DNA of 26,679 nt, taken from positions 1 through 26,679 of IMG/VR virus record IMGVR_UViG_3300025168_000553; one strand, 5' to 3'. Below are positions 6,091-16,824 of the stretch, in pieces (position 1 is the first letter of the stretch; each line of letters begins with the position of its first letter). The position numbers and the translations under genes are program-made. Origin of the DNA: a virus. The notes under the pieces are model-generated. The model made no database searches. It worked only from the letters and a program-made list of their open reading frames with translations, and was not told the origin of the DNA.

Positions 6091-9000
6091 CTATAAACCG
6101 TAAAAAAACGGTAAAAAATTAGCTGGGTCTAAAATATGTTCTACAACTATTTTCTTAACTTCACCCTCTATTTCCTTTTCAACAACAACGCCCCTTCTTA
6201 TTTCAAAGTGTAAATGTATACCTGACGAAGGACCACTATTACCTAGGATACCAATTTCTACAGCGTTAGATGCCGCACCAAATCTTTGTTGGTCTGTTAT
6301 GTTGTCGCCAACCTTAGCTTTAATACCATCCCTTAAAAAGGCATGTATTGTTTTGTAGTAAACTGTACCCCCATCATCTGGAAGTTCTTGGTATTCTATG
6401 CTTAGCCCACCTTCGGGGTTGTCTATGTATTCTGCGTTAACCGCTAAATCGGTTATTTCTATAAAATTACCATATTTCCCACAACCATCTTCTTTATCCT
6501 GAGGTTTACATCCATTTTTTACTTTGGTTACAGTACCTTTTATAGCGGTATACACTTTAATACCCTGATTACTATTAGATTTATCAACCATATTACTTTT
6601 TACTATTAGGTCAACACCCAAATGTCTGTGTTCTTCTCCTAATATAGGTGGGGTTAAAGTATACTCTGGATTTATAACGTCTGTAAATACTATGTTGTCA
6701 TCCGTAATTTCTGGACTTTCTTTAGTTAAAAGTGATAAATATCCATTACTGGTTCCACTTAATTGTTCCTGTGCTGGTGTTGCATTTAGTCCATCGTAAA
6801 AAACATCATCTGTTGTAGGTACAGCTTCTTCAGCTTTCTCAAATAGGCTTTCATTAACTCTTTGTACTAAGTCGGTAACTTTTGGTAATTGTGGTATAGG
6901 AACTCTAATGCCATCAAAAGAAGTTTCTATATTGTTTGGTGTTATATTATGTTCTACGTTTACAATTAAATACGGACCTTTAAACATAGGTAAGTACCTT
7001 AGTTGAAAATATTGTGTAGGTTGTATGGTAACATTACCCATACAGGTAATTTTAGCTGTATATGACCTGTTAGCGTAGATATTAAATAGGGATGTTGAAG
7101 CCATGGAGGTTGCTCCCCCACCACCAGAATCCGCCATTTCTTGTAGTATTTTAAAACTTTCTGACGTGTCTTGGTATTGTGATTGGTCTAGGGTTACTGA
7201 CTCAAAAATATTTTGGTTAGGTAAACCGAAATCTACTGTGAAACCCATAACTTTATTAGATAAGTTTTCATCGAAACATTTACCTTCCGATATTAATGGG
7301 TTTGGTGTTGCTTTATTAAGAGCAAAGGTATCGTTTGAAAATCCATTGTTAGTTGTTTTAATATCTAATTGTGTTGATGGTGGTCCAACATACTGACATA
7401 AAAAAGCCGGACTAGATTGTAAATAATCCACAGTATTAAAAGTACCAAACATGGCGTTTCCTTGGAGTTGTGCTGATTTTTCTGGTATATTAAAAAAGTT
7501 TATGTAAGCTGGTAGTGGTATAAAATTAAAATAGTTAGTAGCTAATATAGTACTAATATAACTAGCTACGCTTTGGGTTAGTGTTTTGGAGTTTGTTCCA
7601 GCAAATGGTGAATCTAACTGTATGATGTCCCATATACTAACTATCGCATCATTACCTATATCTCTATTAGCCCTATCAAAAAATAAGAATTTTTCAAATA
7701 GTGTCTCATTACTAGTAAAATCAATTCCAGAAACCCACCTGTCATTTATAACTTTAAATTGGTTGTACAATTCTAACTTTAAATTATCACCTTCTATTTT
7801 TGTTCTATCGTCACTTTTTTTACTTTTATTTTTTTCATCATCAACCGCATCTTGTGATGTTATAATTTTTTTTAGATTTTTTGTTAAATTATCGATATAG
7901 TCACCCATATTTTCTTCTTGGGAAGATAGGTCATTTAAAAATATATTTAAAAATTGTTTTGCACTAATAGGTCCGTTTACGGCACAATAAGTTCCATAAA
8001 GTTTAATGAATGGTGCAAATGATTCTATGTTGGCACTGTTAAATTCAATACCTGGTCCTGGTAAATTTATTGTTTGGAAAAACGAATAGTATGGATTTGT
8101 TATGTCATTCACCTGTAATAATCCTGGTATGGCGTAATCAATCCCGTCCATACCACCAATTACGTGATGTCTCATATCCACTAAAACCTGTGGGTTACCA
8201 ACAAACGTATTACCAGCACTTGGAATTGTAACCGTACTAGACGAGTAAAATCCAAACGTTTGATTTATTTGATTTTTATCAAAGGTTTGTAAAATATTTA
8301 ATCTTTGTAGTAGGGTTGTGGTTTGACTTTCAAAATCTAAATTTGTTGTTGATTTGTGTGCGTATTCTATATCTAAATTTAAAAAATTCATTATTTTTTC
8401 GTTAAACTTAAGTAGTTGTGCATCTGCCAGAGCTTCAGATAATTTACCCTCTGAACTGGTGGTATTGGAGACCCTGTCTACGTATGTCTTTTCAACGACT
8501 ATAGTGTCTTTTAATATTGTTTTAAAACTACCCCCAATATCCACACTACCTACAGGTGAAGAAAACTCTAAAAACATACCCTCAAAGGTATCTAGTTCTT
8601 GTTTAGTAAAAGTAGCTAATAAGTAATTTATAGAAGCTGAATCAATATTTTGGTTAAATGACCAGGATTCTTGTTCTTCATTAAAAGCGTCTATTTTTTT
8701 AATGTGTTGTGATGGTGATTTTCTATACCCTAAATTATTAGTGAAAAAACCGTAATTAGAAAGTCCCCATAGAGTCCTTACAGCTCCATTATGTAAATTA
8801 TTATTACCAAATAAGTTTTGGTAGTATTTTGCTGTTGTGTCTCTCAACCCACCAGAAGAAGGGTATAAAATATAGTAACTAGATGGTGCTGCGTTATTAA
8901 AGTCCACACCATAGTTTGGGTTGGTTACATTTGTTCCTTTTAAGTAGACATCGTAGAACTTAATTTGTGTACCAGCATTATCAGTTAATGATATTTCACT

Positions 9001-12000
9001 ATTATTTTCTATGTCTAAGTTTACACCAATAATATTGGATTCAAACATAGGGTTAGGTATCCCACCTATGTATTGTAATATGTTTGAGTCTGTGGCTATA
9101 TAGTGAAACGCGTCTACTACTTTAGCATAAAGACCTACCGACATAGAGTTGTTAACACCGTCTTGTGATATAAACTGGTATGGTTGTCCATCACTTGTAT
9201 CTGTTACCTGGTAGTTATAGTTTAAGTTTTGGGTTACGGGTTCATATACATATCCTGGGCCAGTAGCACTTGGTATACCACCAATAGTACCCAAATCATT
9301 CCAAACACTAGCTAAAGGGTCTCCAAGAATTAAATTTTCGTTATTTGATGATGCAGTCTTATATCTCCACCAAACAGACCCCATTTTTAATAAGAAAGCT
9401 ACGGGTACTTTATGTAAAGCAGGCATTTGGTTAAATACTTCAGATATATAGTCTCCCCTTGTGGAGTCATTTATAGAACTATTTTTTACTATAGTTAATT
9501 CTCTTAGTGTTGGTATCGGTAAGGAATTAAGAAATAGGTACGCGGCATTAGTATATGGGTTAGTGGTACCAGCTCTTTCATTTTCTACTCCTTGTATAAC
9601 CGCGTTTACAAAGTATGGTGTGTTTAACATGGAGGTTACTTCTCTTTGTATCGTAGCGTCAAATATATTAGTGTCAAATGTTGCACTACTTAATGGTGGT
9701 AGATTAGTGTTTCCTAAATTATAATGTAGTTCTCCTTCTGTTAAAAATAATTCTTTTGGTTGTAGGGTTTCTAGGTATTCTTGAAAAAGTTCCATACTAC
9801 TGAATACATCTACATTACCTTTAGATTTTCTCATTATTGCTTTTACGACATCTGTTTCATCCATGAAACAATACTTTGTAGAAGTAAAATACTTAGTGTT
9901 GAACTTATCCGTTAGAACATTACTATTATTTGTATCATATATTAAACTATTGTGTATATCATAAAAATTCCAATTTGGTCTAACCATACCTCCCGCTATA
10001 CCCATTTTTCTAGTTGCGTTCATCCTTAGTGGCTCCAAATCAAAGTTATTGGGTGTCTTTTTAAGTCTTATAGCTTCTTCACACAAAGTAAATTGTTGCG
10101 GTATAACTGAATATGGTAGTGGGGAATTTATTAACTCGTAACTAGATGTTATTAAGAATGGTGTTACGAGACCAAAGGTCCTATAGACCAAGTATTTTTC
10201 TGGGGATTCTTTTTCTAAAATATCTTGTATGGTACCAACATCTAAATCAGAATTTTTAAAATACTCTTTTAGTTTTTTATAGTCTTTTATCTGTTGGTAT
10301 AGGTTATTTGCGTCATACTCTGCTAGTTCGTTAATCGCTGGTGAAATTTCTTTTGTGTTAGAGTATCTAGTACTTAAACTACCATATAGTATGTTTTGTT
10401 GTGCCCTATCTAATATTTGAAATAATAAATCTGTTATTTCTAATATTCTGTAAGGTGTATTAGTTGGGGGCCAATCTTTTAAACTTATCGGTGTAAAATC
10501 TTTTAGTACTCCCACATTATTTGTTGGGAAATTAAAATCTGTAAACTTATATGCGGCACTCTTAGTGTATTCTTCCACAAATTCTACCTCAGGCCAAACT
10601 TCTTCGTTATCACCTTCAGTTATGTCCACCACATCATCAGCTCCAATATATGTTAATATAGATGATGTTACACATTCATTTTCTTCCTGGACGGTATAGT
10701 ATTGTGGCCATGGATATACTGTATCGGCATTTTCACTGTCGTTGGATACTTTTGCTACACTTAGTCGTTTGTGGTCATTTCTTTTTGCAAATGCTTTAGT
10801 GTGAACCTCATCTAATAATCTCAAAAAAGTATCCGCACCGGCAATTATAACAGCAAAAACATTTCTGATAGTTGGTTTGAATCCTAGTTCGGATTCTAAT
10901 CTACTATTTAGTTTTGCGGTAATCTTATCCGACATTTTTTTAGATTGTTTTTGGAATTGTTGTTCGGTTTTTTTCCATTGGCCATCAAAGCTTCTAGGGT
11001 GTACATCAAATACCAACCAAGGTGCTAATGACGAACCAAATTCCTCTTCTTTTTTTCTAATAGTTTCACCACCATCTATTAATGAAATGTCACTACCCAC
11101 CACCGAATGATTATAGATATTATAATCCATGGAAGCTAAAATAGTTGGTACTGGGTAATCCCCAGAAATATTGTTAAAGGTTGGGTTATTTTGTAATTGA
11201 AATGCGTATTTATTTGATAATTGTTTTAAACTTTCTTTAGCGTCTTTAACTATCAATTCTTTATTTTGTCTAGCAGCTTCTAAATCAGAATTATCTATGG
11301 TTGTCACCCCTTTTAATGGATAAGCCAAAATAGTTCTAGTTCTACCAGTACTACCATCTAAACTTGCTGTTTTAACATTAACTTTACAAGCAAAATCTTT
11401 AGCCAAATTATTTTCCATCCAACCCTTCTTACCACTAACAGATTCTTTATATTTTTTTAAAACATTTTTATAATCTAACCTATCGGAAGTTGCACTTAGG
11501 TCCGCTTGACCGAATAATTTTGCTAGGTCTCTATCTAAATTTTTTACTTTTTCTATTAATTCTACAAGAGTATATTCTGGAAAACTTTTATCTATTAGAT
11601 TCTTTTTTTTATATATGTCATATACTTCAGTCATCACCTCCCTGCCTTTGGTGGATGTAATTTTACTTCCCGTACTTCTATTAGGGTACATATAAGGAGC
11701 TGTTATAGCTTCATGCATATTAATATCCCTTAATAAGGCTATATGATTACCTTTAAAGTCACAAGATACGATGTAATCACCACTACTGGGGTCAAACCTA
11801 GATACAAATTTTTGTAATGTTAATTGGTATCTAACCGCTTTACCATAGTAACCCTTAAGTGTTAAAAAAAATGTTGGGTATGGTAAGTGAAAAAATGCTG
11901 TATATGGGGTATTTCCTCTAGCTTGTTCAAATAATGTTTTACCACGAATGTCTGTAAAATTTATACTTACCTGTGGTATGTAGGAAGAATTAATTTTAAC

Positions 12001-12381
12001 ACTTATAGATGTTATCCCAAATCCTTGAAAATCGTTACCTCCTTTTGATTTTGGTGAGTTTCCGGTGGTGAATCCTGGTTCGGTAAAAGCGTCTGTCCAA
12101 TCACTATCAAATTTAGACTTACCTTCTGGTTTTAAAAAATTAAGTTCCCCGTCTGCAATATCTATATTTATCTGGTCACCACTACCACCCCCAGCTATTA
12201 TTTTACTTCTTGGTGTTATTTTTGCTGTTAAATTTGCATACATAACCAAATCTTCCGGATTGACCAGTCTATCTTGGACTTTACCGTTAATAACAACTTT
12301 GTTTGGGTCTATTACAACTACGTTATTACCCACAGCATTTGTTAGTATGTCACCAGAATTTTTTAAAATCTTATCTGCCAT
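6091..12381 (-). CDS. Giant baseplate hub-like protein with C-terminal M23 endopeptidase
   Basis: 2096-aa virion protein, probably the central baseplate hub/tail-tip enzyme that cuts peptidoglycan during entry. Residues 90-240 (SVKINSSYIPQVSINFTDIR, then the GYYGKAVRYQLTLQKF part) and a segment before the enzyme (YFQLRYLPMFKGPYLIVNVEH, ending in RVPIPQLPKV) resemble gp27/late-control-D-type hub modules. The long middle is unassigned. From about residue 1915 there is a LytM/M23 metallopeptidase with its motifs intact: HLGVD (His1920, Asp1924), His2013 (TIHAFL) and HLHFE (His2056, His2058). These are the expected zinc ligands and catalytic histidines of D,D- or glycyl-endopeptidases. T4 divides such work between gp27 and gp5 (lysozyme plus beta-helix). 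No triple beta-helix repeat is visible here. It overlaps the gp53-like gene by 11 nt. Confidence 0.85.
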   Translation of the reverse strand: MADKILKNSGDILTNAVGNNVVVIDPNKVVINGKVQDRLVNPEDLVMYANLTAKITPRSKIIAGGGSGDQINIDIADGELNFLKPEGKSKFDSDWTDAFTEPGFTTGNSPKSKGGNDFQGFGITSISVKINSSYIPQVSINFTDIRGKTLFEQARGNTPYTAFFHLPYPTFFLTLKGYYGKAVRYQLTLQKFVSRFDPSSGDYIVSCDFKGNHIALLRDINMHEAITAPYMYPNRSTGSKITSTKGREVMTEVYDIYKKKNLIDKSFPEYTLVELIEKVKNLDRDLAKLFGQADLSATSDRLDYKNVLKKYKESVSGKKGWMENNLAKDFACKVNVKTASLDGSTGRTRTILAYPLKGVTTIDNSDLEAARQNKELIVKDAKESLKQLSNKYAFQLQNNPTFNNISGDYPVPTILASMDYNIYNHSVVGSDISLIDGGETIRKKEEEFGSSLAPWLVFDVHPRSFDGQWKKTEQQFQKQSKKMSDKITAKLNSRLESELGFKPTIRNVFAVIIAGADTFLRLLDEVHTKAFAKRNDHKRLSVAKVSNDSENADTVYPWPQYYTVQEENECVTSSILTYIGADDVVDITEGDNEEVWPEVEFVEEYTKSAAYKFTDFNFPTNNVGVLKDFTPISLKDWPPTNTPYRILEITDLLFQILDRAQQNILYGSLSTRYSNTKEISPAINELAEYDANNLYQQIKDYKKLKEYFKNSDLDVGTIQDILEKESPEKYLVYRTFGLVTPFLITSSYELINSPLPYSVIPQQFTLCEEAIRLKKTPNNFDLEPLRMNATRKMGIAGGMVRPNWNFYDIHNSLIYDTNNSNVLTDKFNTKYFTSTKYCFMDETDVVKAIMRKSKGNVDVFSSMELFQEYLETLQPKELFLTEGELHYNLGNTNLPPLSSATFDTNIFDATIQREVTSMLNTPYFVNAVIQGVENERAGTTNPYTNAAYLFLNSLPIPTLRELTIVKNSSINDSTRGDYISEVFNQMPALHKVPVAFLLKMGSVWWRYKTASSNNENLILGDPLASVWNDLGTIGGIPSATGPGYVYEPVTQNLNYNYQVTDTSDGQPYQFISQDGVNNSMSVGLYAKVVDAFHYIATDSNILQYIGGIPNPMFESNIIGVNLDIENNSEISLTDNAGTQIKFYDVYLKGTNVTNPNYGVDFNNAAPSSYYILYPSSGGLRDTTAKYYQNLFGNNNLHNGAVRTLWGLSNYGFFTNNLGYRKSPSQHIKKIDAFNEEQESWSFNQNIDSASINYLLATFTKQELDTFEGMFLEFSSPVGSVDIGGSFKTILKDTIVVEKTYVDRVSNTTSSEGKLSEALADAQLLKFNEKIMNFLNLDIEYAHKSTTNLDFESQTTTLLQRLNILQTFDKNQINQTFGFYSSSTVTIPSAGNTFVGNPQVLVDMRHHVIGGMDGIDYAIPGLLQVNDITNPYYSFFQTINLPGPGIEFNSANIESFAPFIKLYGTYCAVNGPISAKQFLNIFLNDLSSQEENMGDYIDNLTKNLKKIITSQDAVDDEKNKSKKSDDRTKIEGDNLKLELYNQFKVINDRWVSGIDFTSNETLFEKFLFFDRANRDIGNDAIVSIWDIIQLDSPFAGTNSKTLTQSVASYISTILATNYFNFIPLPAYINFFNIPEKSAQLQGNAMFGTFNTVDYLQSSPAFLCQYVGPPSTQLDIKTTNNGFSNDTFALNKATPNPLISEGKCFDENLSNKVMGFTVDFGLPNQNIFESVTLDQSQYQDTSESFKILQEMADSGGGGATSMASTSLFNIYANRSYTAKITCMGNVTIQPTQYFQLRYLPMFKGPYLIVNVEHNITPNNIETSFDGIRVPIPQLPKVTDLVQRVNESLFEKAEEAVPTTDDVFYDGLNATPAQEQLSGTSNGYLSLLTKESPEITDDNIVFTDVINPEYTLTPPILGEEHRHLGVDLIVKSNMVDKSNSNQGIKVYTAIKGTVTKVKNGCKPQDKEDGCGKYGNFIEITDLAVNAEYIDNPEGGLSIEYQELPDDGGTVYYKTIHAFLRDGIKAKVGDNITDQQRFGAASNAVEIGILGNSGPSSGIHLHFEIRRGVVVEKEIEGEVKKIVVEHILDPANFLPFFYGL

Positions 12382-12688
12382 AGTATAGGAAATATTGGTC
12401 TAGGTTGGTTTTATAGTCCTGCAAAGATTGCATTAATGGAAATGGTACTGTTATTATTGCACCATTAGGTATGTCCCATTCTTGTCCTCCATATGAAGGG
12501 TTTGCTTGCATTATTAACCAACCATAATAAGGTGAATCATAAAATTGTTGTGATAATTTATCTAACCTAGTTTTTCCTACTCTATAGTTTATTTTTCTAT
12601 CTGATGATTTTGCAGGAATTCTAACCTGAGGTACTATTATGTAGTCCCCATTCACAACAAATTCATTATATCTATTATAGTATGTCAT
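12371..12688 (-). CDS. Baseplate wedge protein, gp53/LysM-like, 105 aa
   Basis: Small baseplate protein with a LysM-like core: RVGKTRLDKLSQQFYDSPYY, the GWLIMQANP segment and IPNGAIITVPFP. The 'Leu-Ser-x-x-Phe-Tyr-x-x-Pro-x-Tyr-x-Trp' pattern followed by 'NP...G' parallels T4 gp53, where a LysM-type fold joins wedges to the hub. Length is about half of T4 gp53 (196 aa), so it would be a minimal version. The N-terminus (YNRYNEFVVNGDYIIVPQV) is beta-like. It sits 2 nt downstream of the 364-aa gene and overlaps the giant hub gene by 11 nt, consistent with a baseplate operon. It could also be compared to tail protein X (gpX, also LysM-like) of P2-type phages. Confidence 0.78.
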   Translation of the reverse strand: MTYYNRYNEFVVNGDYIIVPQVRIPAKSSDRKINYRVGKTRLDKLSQQFYDSPYYGWLIMQANPSYGGQEWDIPNGAIITVPFPLMQSLQDYKTNLDQYFLYYGR

Positions 12689-12690
12689 TT

Positions 12691-13785
12691 TTAACTAATA
12701 TATAATTGTAAAAGTTTTTTAAAATTTACTTTGTTATCGTCAGTACCCTCAATTCTATTCTGTAAATTTACTCTGATTAAATTTTCCGCTGTAGTTCCTG
12801 TAATAGTACTATATCCTACTTTATAATCACTATAAAAATTATTTACGTTATCATTAAAAACACCCAAACCTATATCAATACCCTTAGTTACTTTTTTTTG
12901 CATTGAGTTTAAGTCGTATTTAACCCAAACTTTAACTATCTCATTTAACTTTGGTTTAAATCTTAGTAATGTTTTATTTGTCAATCCGTTAATACCATTT
13001 TTATCTTTTTTTAACAAATCATCATATAGAGTACTACCCCTATAAGATATTAATTCTTTTAATTGTTTAAAGTAATTACTTCCTAAATTAAATGATAAAA
13101 GTTCATTTGTATATATTTGGTTCGATAATAATAAGTATTCTTCTCCACTTGGGTATTCTTTGGGGAAGTTTGTTATAAAATAATTATTTATATAGTCATT
13201 TAGTTGGGTTCCTGTAGATTCAAAATCTGTTTTAACCCTATTTAATGTTGTTGTGCCTGTAAGATTAAAAACGACAACCCTACCTCCATCTCTGTTTAAA
13301 TAACTACCGTCTCTAGATTGTATTGTTACTAAATTTAACTTATCTACATCGTCAGTTAAATTCTTTTGTTGTGACCTAAAATTTTGTACTATGTTATTTA
13401 TTTCACTTGTTAACATAGTAAATTGATTTTCTAAATGTTGGTTCATCACACTTTTAACATAGTTAACCTCTGAATCTAATGGTGAACAACTTTTTAGTTG
13501 TGTTTGGATGGATGTATTGTGATTATTTATTTTGTAGTTTAGTTCTTTGTAGTAATTGATTAGTCTGTCAAATATACCTTCTGGCATTCCCAATAAAGTT
13601 ATTCCTGTAGTTAATGCACCCCAAGTACCTGTTTTAAATCTTCTATTTAACATAAACTCCTCAACACACCCTAAATTATAGTATAAAAATAATTTTTTTA
13701 TTCTATTATTAACATCTAACGCATAAGTTTTAGTATGGTCTACCATACTATTTAATAAAACTTTATAATTAATATTGTCTGCCAT
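12691..13785 (-). CDS. Probable baseplate/structural protein, 364 aa, unknown family
   Basis: Not recognised. The first 45 residues are hydrophilic and helical (NSMVDHTKTYALDVNNRIKK). A long helical, Asn/Gln-rich centre follows (about 90-150, HLENQFTMLTSEINNIVQNF) that may form a coiled coil. Then comes a beta-like patch around GGRVVVFNLTGTTTL, and a helical C-terminal half. No signal peptide or membrane helix. It begins 1 nt before the end of the region used by the 1000-aa gene and ends 2 nt before the gp53-like gene, so it is transcribed with baseplate genes. A wedge component or tail-fibre attachment protein is plausible from context alone. Confidence 0.75.
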   Translation of the reverse strand: MADNINYKVLLNSMVDHTKTYALDVNNRIKKLFLYYNLGCVEEFMLNRRFKTGTWGALTTGITLLGMPEGIFDRLINYYKELNYKINNHNTSIQTQLKSCSPLDSEVNYVKSVMNQHLENQFTMLTSEINNIVQNFRSQQKNLTDDVDKLNLVTIQSRDGSYLNRDGGRVVVFNLTGTTTLNRVKTDFESTGTQLNDYINNYFITNFPKEYPSGEEYLLLSNQIYTNELLSFNLGSNYFKQLKELISYRGSTLYDDLLKKDKNGINGLTNKTLLRFKPKLNEIVKVWVKYDLNSMQKKVTKGIDIGLGVFNDNVNNFYSDYKVGYSTITGTTAENLIRVNLQNRIEGTDDNKVNFKKLLQLYIS

Positions 13786-13786
13786 A

Positions 13787-16700
13787 TTATCCTACTTGAT
13801 TTAAATATTGTTCAGCGTTAAACTCAGAGTTACCTGCTGCTCCACCGGTATTTGAATTATTAGTACCTGTTCCGGTAGTATTATTAGCTGCGTTAGTTTG
13901 TAAAAAACTTAGCAGTTCTTGTGTTGTTACACTATCATCTGGTTCTGTTACAATACTAGATGGGTCATAAACTTCTGTATTCGCAAAATAGTTTGATGAT
14001 AACGCGTTTTGTAATTGTGATACTGGTTCTTTTAACCCCTGACCACCAATATACTTAAAGTTCATTTGAACATTTGCTATCATAGGTTGTACCCCAATAC
14101 CTTCAGGATTTAAATCTAATATTAGTGGGTCATAACTAAAACTTACAGAATCAATAGCTATTTTTGTGTGGTAAAAATCTCCTATTCTTAAAACACATAT
14201 TGGTGGTGCACCAAAAGCGGTATTATCAGCATCTATATCTGTTGGTCCCGTATCTGGGTTTACTGTTGGTATCGTTCTACCCGGTCTAGTACACTGTAGT
14301 AAGAATGTTAATCTACTGTTTAATCCCTCTGGTGTCATCGAGTGAAATGAAGGACTAAAATATTTTAATTTTCTTTTTAGTGAGTCATATAAAAATTCGT
14401 CATTATCTTCAATGTGTTTAAAGTAGTTTTGTTCACCTAATAATTTTGCAAGTATTTTTGTTGTACTAATACTTTGGGAGTCGTCTGTAGAGTTATTATT
14501 ATTTTGTACTTGTTGTGCATCTTCTGGTATTTCTTCACCGGTTGGTGTATTGACAGCTCCCACACTTAGTCCATCACCCATTACACTTCCTTGTCCAACA
14601 CTTAGACCGTCAGATGTGGTAGCTGAGGGATTTACCGCTAAATTAGTTTGTGAGTTAGCAAATGAGTTCATAACATCCTCGGCACCGCTATTGAAAGCGT
14701 CGGTAACGTCATTTTGGACTGATAAAATTTCATCTAAGGATAGGTTGGTGTACTGACTAGCTAATTCATATATATCATATTTTTTACAACCAGCGAAAAA
14801 TGATTCTAATACTTGGTCTGCTGTGTAATCGTCTGTACCCTTTAACTCTTTTTGTGCTATAACATTTAAAACCGAAGGGTGGTCAACAATTATTTTAAAA
14901 CTTAGTGTACCAATTCTTTCAGTGTAGTTATAAGTGTATACTGGTTCTGGCCTACCTAAAAATGTGGTAGAGTTCCATTGTGCTGAGTTTGTGTCACCTA
15001 CACTGATGTCGTAGGGTGGAAACCACATTATCCTACCACCATTAGGTCCTCTTTCAGACTGTGGTAGTTTTATTAATTCTGGGGTACCTCTCCACGCTAA
15101 ATTTTCTATAGAGAACATGAATTTTTTAACATTTTTAGTTTCAGCATCCTTATCTACATTTACACCCATTACAGGGGCTATGTTTAAATTGTAGGTATTA
15201 TCTAAGATAGAACTTGTTTTTTTTCTGTCATTACCCCTAAATCTTTGTAGATTTTCCATTTTATAGTAAGGGTTGTCTTTTGTCCAAGTTCTACAAAATT
15301 CTTCAGGGCCTAATAGACCTACCGCTCCTGGTGTAATAACCCTAGCTCCAGAACCCTTAGAAATCCTTTTATACCCATCATCAAATATTTTAGATGTCTG
15401 GTCTATTGCATGACCCGCGTGTTTTCTTCTAGCACCACCCAGTAAAGGTGCAGAATCTATTATTTTTTGTGTTTCGTCTAATATGCCACCTTTTCTTTTA
15501 GGTTTGTTAGAAGAACGAGTGTATAACATACCTGAAGGTGCATTTAATGAAGCAAAAGAATAATTACCAAACCAAGTCCAACCACCCGCAAGACCACCAC
15601 CGTCCATGTATGTAGAACCGTTTAGACCAAATTGATAAAAATGCCATAGAGGCAATCCGTTTACTGTTTCTAGTTCTTTTGCTAATGTAGAAGGTCCATA
15701 CACTATAGCTCCAGTACTTCTACCAAATTCGTCTCTTGGTGTCGCGTCTTTAGGACTATCTATTTGTCCTGGTTCATTACTTTTAGAACCAACATAATAG
15801 AAAGGTGTTATATTATCAACACCTGGTTGTAGTTGTACTCGTGAATAATCTGGTCTATATATATTATAAGTTAAATTACTAAATAAAGCAGTTTGTTGTC
15901 TTTTACCCATATAGTTTATTAGGGTATCACTAGGTGTTGGTTTATTTGAATTTGTGGTTGGTACGTTATTTGTACCAAATATAGAGTTACTTAGAGCGTC
16001 TGCCGTAGCTTCTATATTATTAGTTAAGCTTGATTTATAACTTACTCTATTTAGTTGTAACCCATTAATGTCTGGTACAAAAACTTCACTTACAAAATTA
16101 CCTGGAATTGTTGAGTAGCCAAAATATAAATTAGTTATTCTTGACATAAAATCCGTACCTTTTAGAGTTATTTGATTTGGTGACGTTGTCACATTGAAAT
16201 CTGCTGGCACTAGTCCATTTGTTTCACTATTAACTTCAAATAGGTATTGGCTTTGTTTATACCCTAGGTTCTCCCTTAGATATCCACTAGATTGTTCTTG
16301 TAATATACTATCATTTAATATTTTATTATTTATTGTGTTAATAATTCCGTTAGTTATGTTAACGGTTTCTAGTATTTCTGCTGGGGTATAATTAGAGGAT
16401 ACGAAAGACTGTGGGGTAACCGTATTCGGTGCAACATATCCTTGACCTGTTCTGGGTAATACTTTATCCACATCTATCAACCTTACATCCTTATAACCAC
16501 CCATAGGGCCATATTTGTTATCTAAAAATAGTGATTTTTGTATATTAACCCCCTCTTCTTGTACAGTGTCTTGGTCTATTGTTGCCTTATCAGATAGATA
16601 GGTGTATGAGAAGTCTCCTGGTTTTTGAATTCCGTAAAACGGTGTTATGGGATTTCCGTCAGCTAAGTACGAACTTTCTAAATTTTTACCTAAAAGCATT

Positions 16701-16789
16701 GTCCTAACAGGGCTAGTACTAGTAATATTGATACTATAATCTCCTTGACCGTATGGGTTTTGTATTCCTGTATTTGCTCCAGTACTCAT
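13787..16789 (-). CDS. Large baseplate/tail structural protein, 1000 aa
   Basis: Virion protein by context. Two regions stand out. Residues 550-650 hold FMFSIENLAWRG, then PPYDISVGDTNSAQWN and YTERIGTLSFKIIVDHPS. Residues 830-950 hold PPICVLRIGDFYHTKIAID, then VSFSYDPLILDLNPEGIGV and ANVQMNFKYIGGQGL. The latter has the rhythm of a tube-like beta domain, as in tube and tube-initiator proteins (T4 gp19, gp48, gp54), so a role at the baseplate-tube junction is possible. The C-terminus (from about 960) is low-complexity Asn/Thr/Gly. The start ATG lies 14 nt downstream of a TATTTATA box in a 35-nt gap after the tape measure gene, so this gene likely opens the baseplate unit. Homology was not tested. 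Confidence 0.75.
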   Translation of the reverse strand: MSTGANTGIQNPYGQGDYSINITSTSPVRTMLLGKNLESSYLADGNPITPFYGIQKPGDFSYTYLSDKATIDQDTVQEEGVNIQKSLFLDNKYGPMGGYKDVRLIDVDKVLPRTGQGYVAPNTVTPQSFVSSNYTPAEILETVNITNGIINTINNKILNDSILQEQSSGYLRENLGYKQSQYLFEVNSETNGLVPADFNVTTSPNQITLKGTDFMSRITNLYFGYSTIPGNFVSEVFVPDINGLQLNRVSYKSSLTNNIEATADALSNSIFGTNNVPTTNSNKPTPSDTLINYMGKRQQTALFSNLTYNIYRPDYSRVQLQPGVDNITPFYYVGSKSNEPGQIDSPKDATPRDEFGRSTGAIVYGPSTLAKELETVNGLPLWHFYQFGLNGSTYMDGGGLAGGWTWFGNYSFASLNAPSGMLYTRSSNKPKRKGGILDETQKIIDSAPLLGGARRKHAGHAIDQTSKIFDDGYKRISKGSGARVITPGAVGLLGPEEFCRTWTKDNPYYKMENLQRFRGNDRKKTSSILDNTYNLNIAPVMGVNVDKDAETKNVKKFMFSIENLAWRGTPELIKLPQSERGPNGGRIMWFPPYDISVGDTNSAQWNSTTFLGRPEPVYTYNYTERIGTLSFKIIVDHPSVLNVIAQKELKGTDDYTADQVLESFFAGCKKYDIYELASQYTNLSLDEILSVQNDVTDAFNSGAEDVMNSFANSQTNLAVNPSATTSDGLSVGQGSVMGDGLSVGAVNTPTGEEIPEDAQQVQNNNNSTDDSQSISTTKILAKLLGEQNYFKHIEDNDEFLYDSLKRKLKYFSPSFHSMTPEGLNSRLTFLLQCTRPGRTIPTVNPDTGPTDIDADNTAFGAPPICVLRIGDFYHTKIAIDSVSFSYDPLILDLNPEGIGVQPMIANVQMNFKYIGGQGLKEPVSQLQNALSSNYFANTEVYDPSSIVTEPDDSVTTQELLSFLQTNAANNTTGTGTNNSNTGGAAGNSEFNAEQYLNQVG

Positions 16790-16803
16790 AGTTATTCTTT
16801 TAT

Positions 16804-16811
16804 TATAAATA
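16804..16811 (-). promoter_or_regulatory. TATTTATA box upstream of the 1000-aa baseplate gene
   Basis: Sense-direction TATTTATA followed by ATAAAAG, 14 nt before the ATG at 16789, in the gap after the tape measure gene. No -35-like hexamer is visible at 17 nt. Belongs to the recurrent motif set described in the findings. Confidence 0.5.
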
Positions 16812-16824
16812 TTTTACTTATTGT

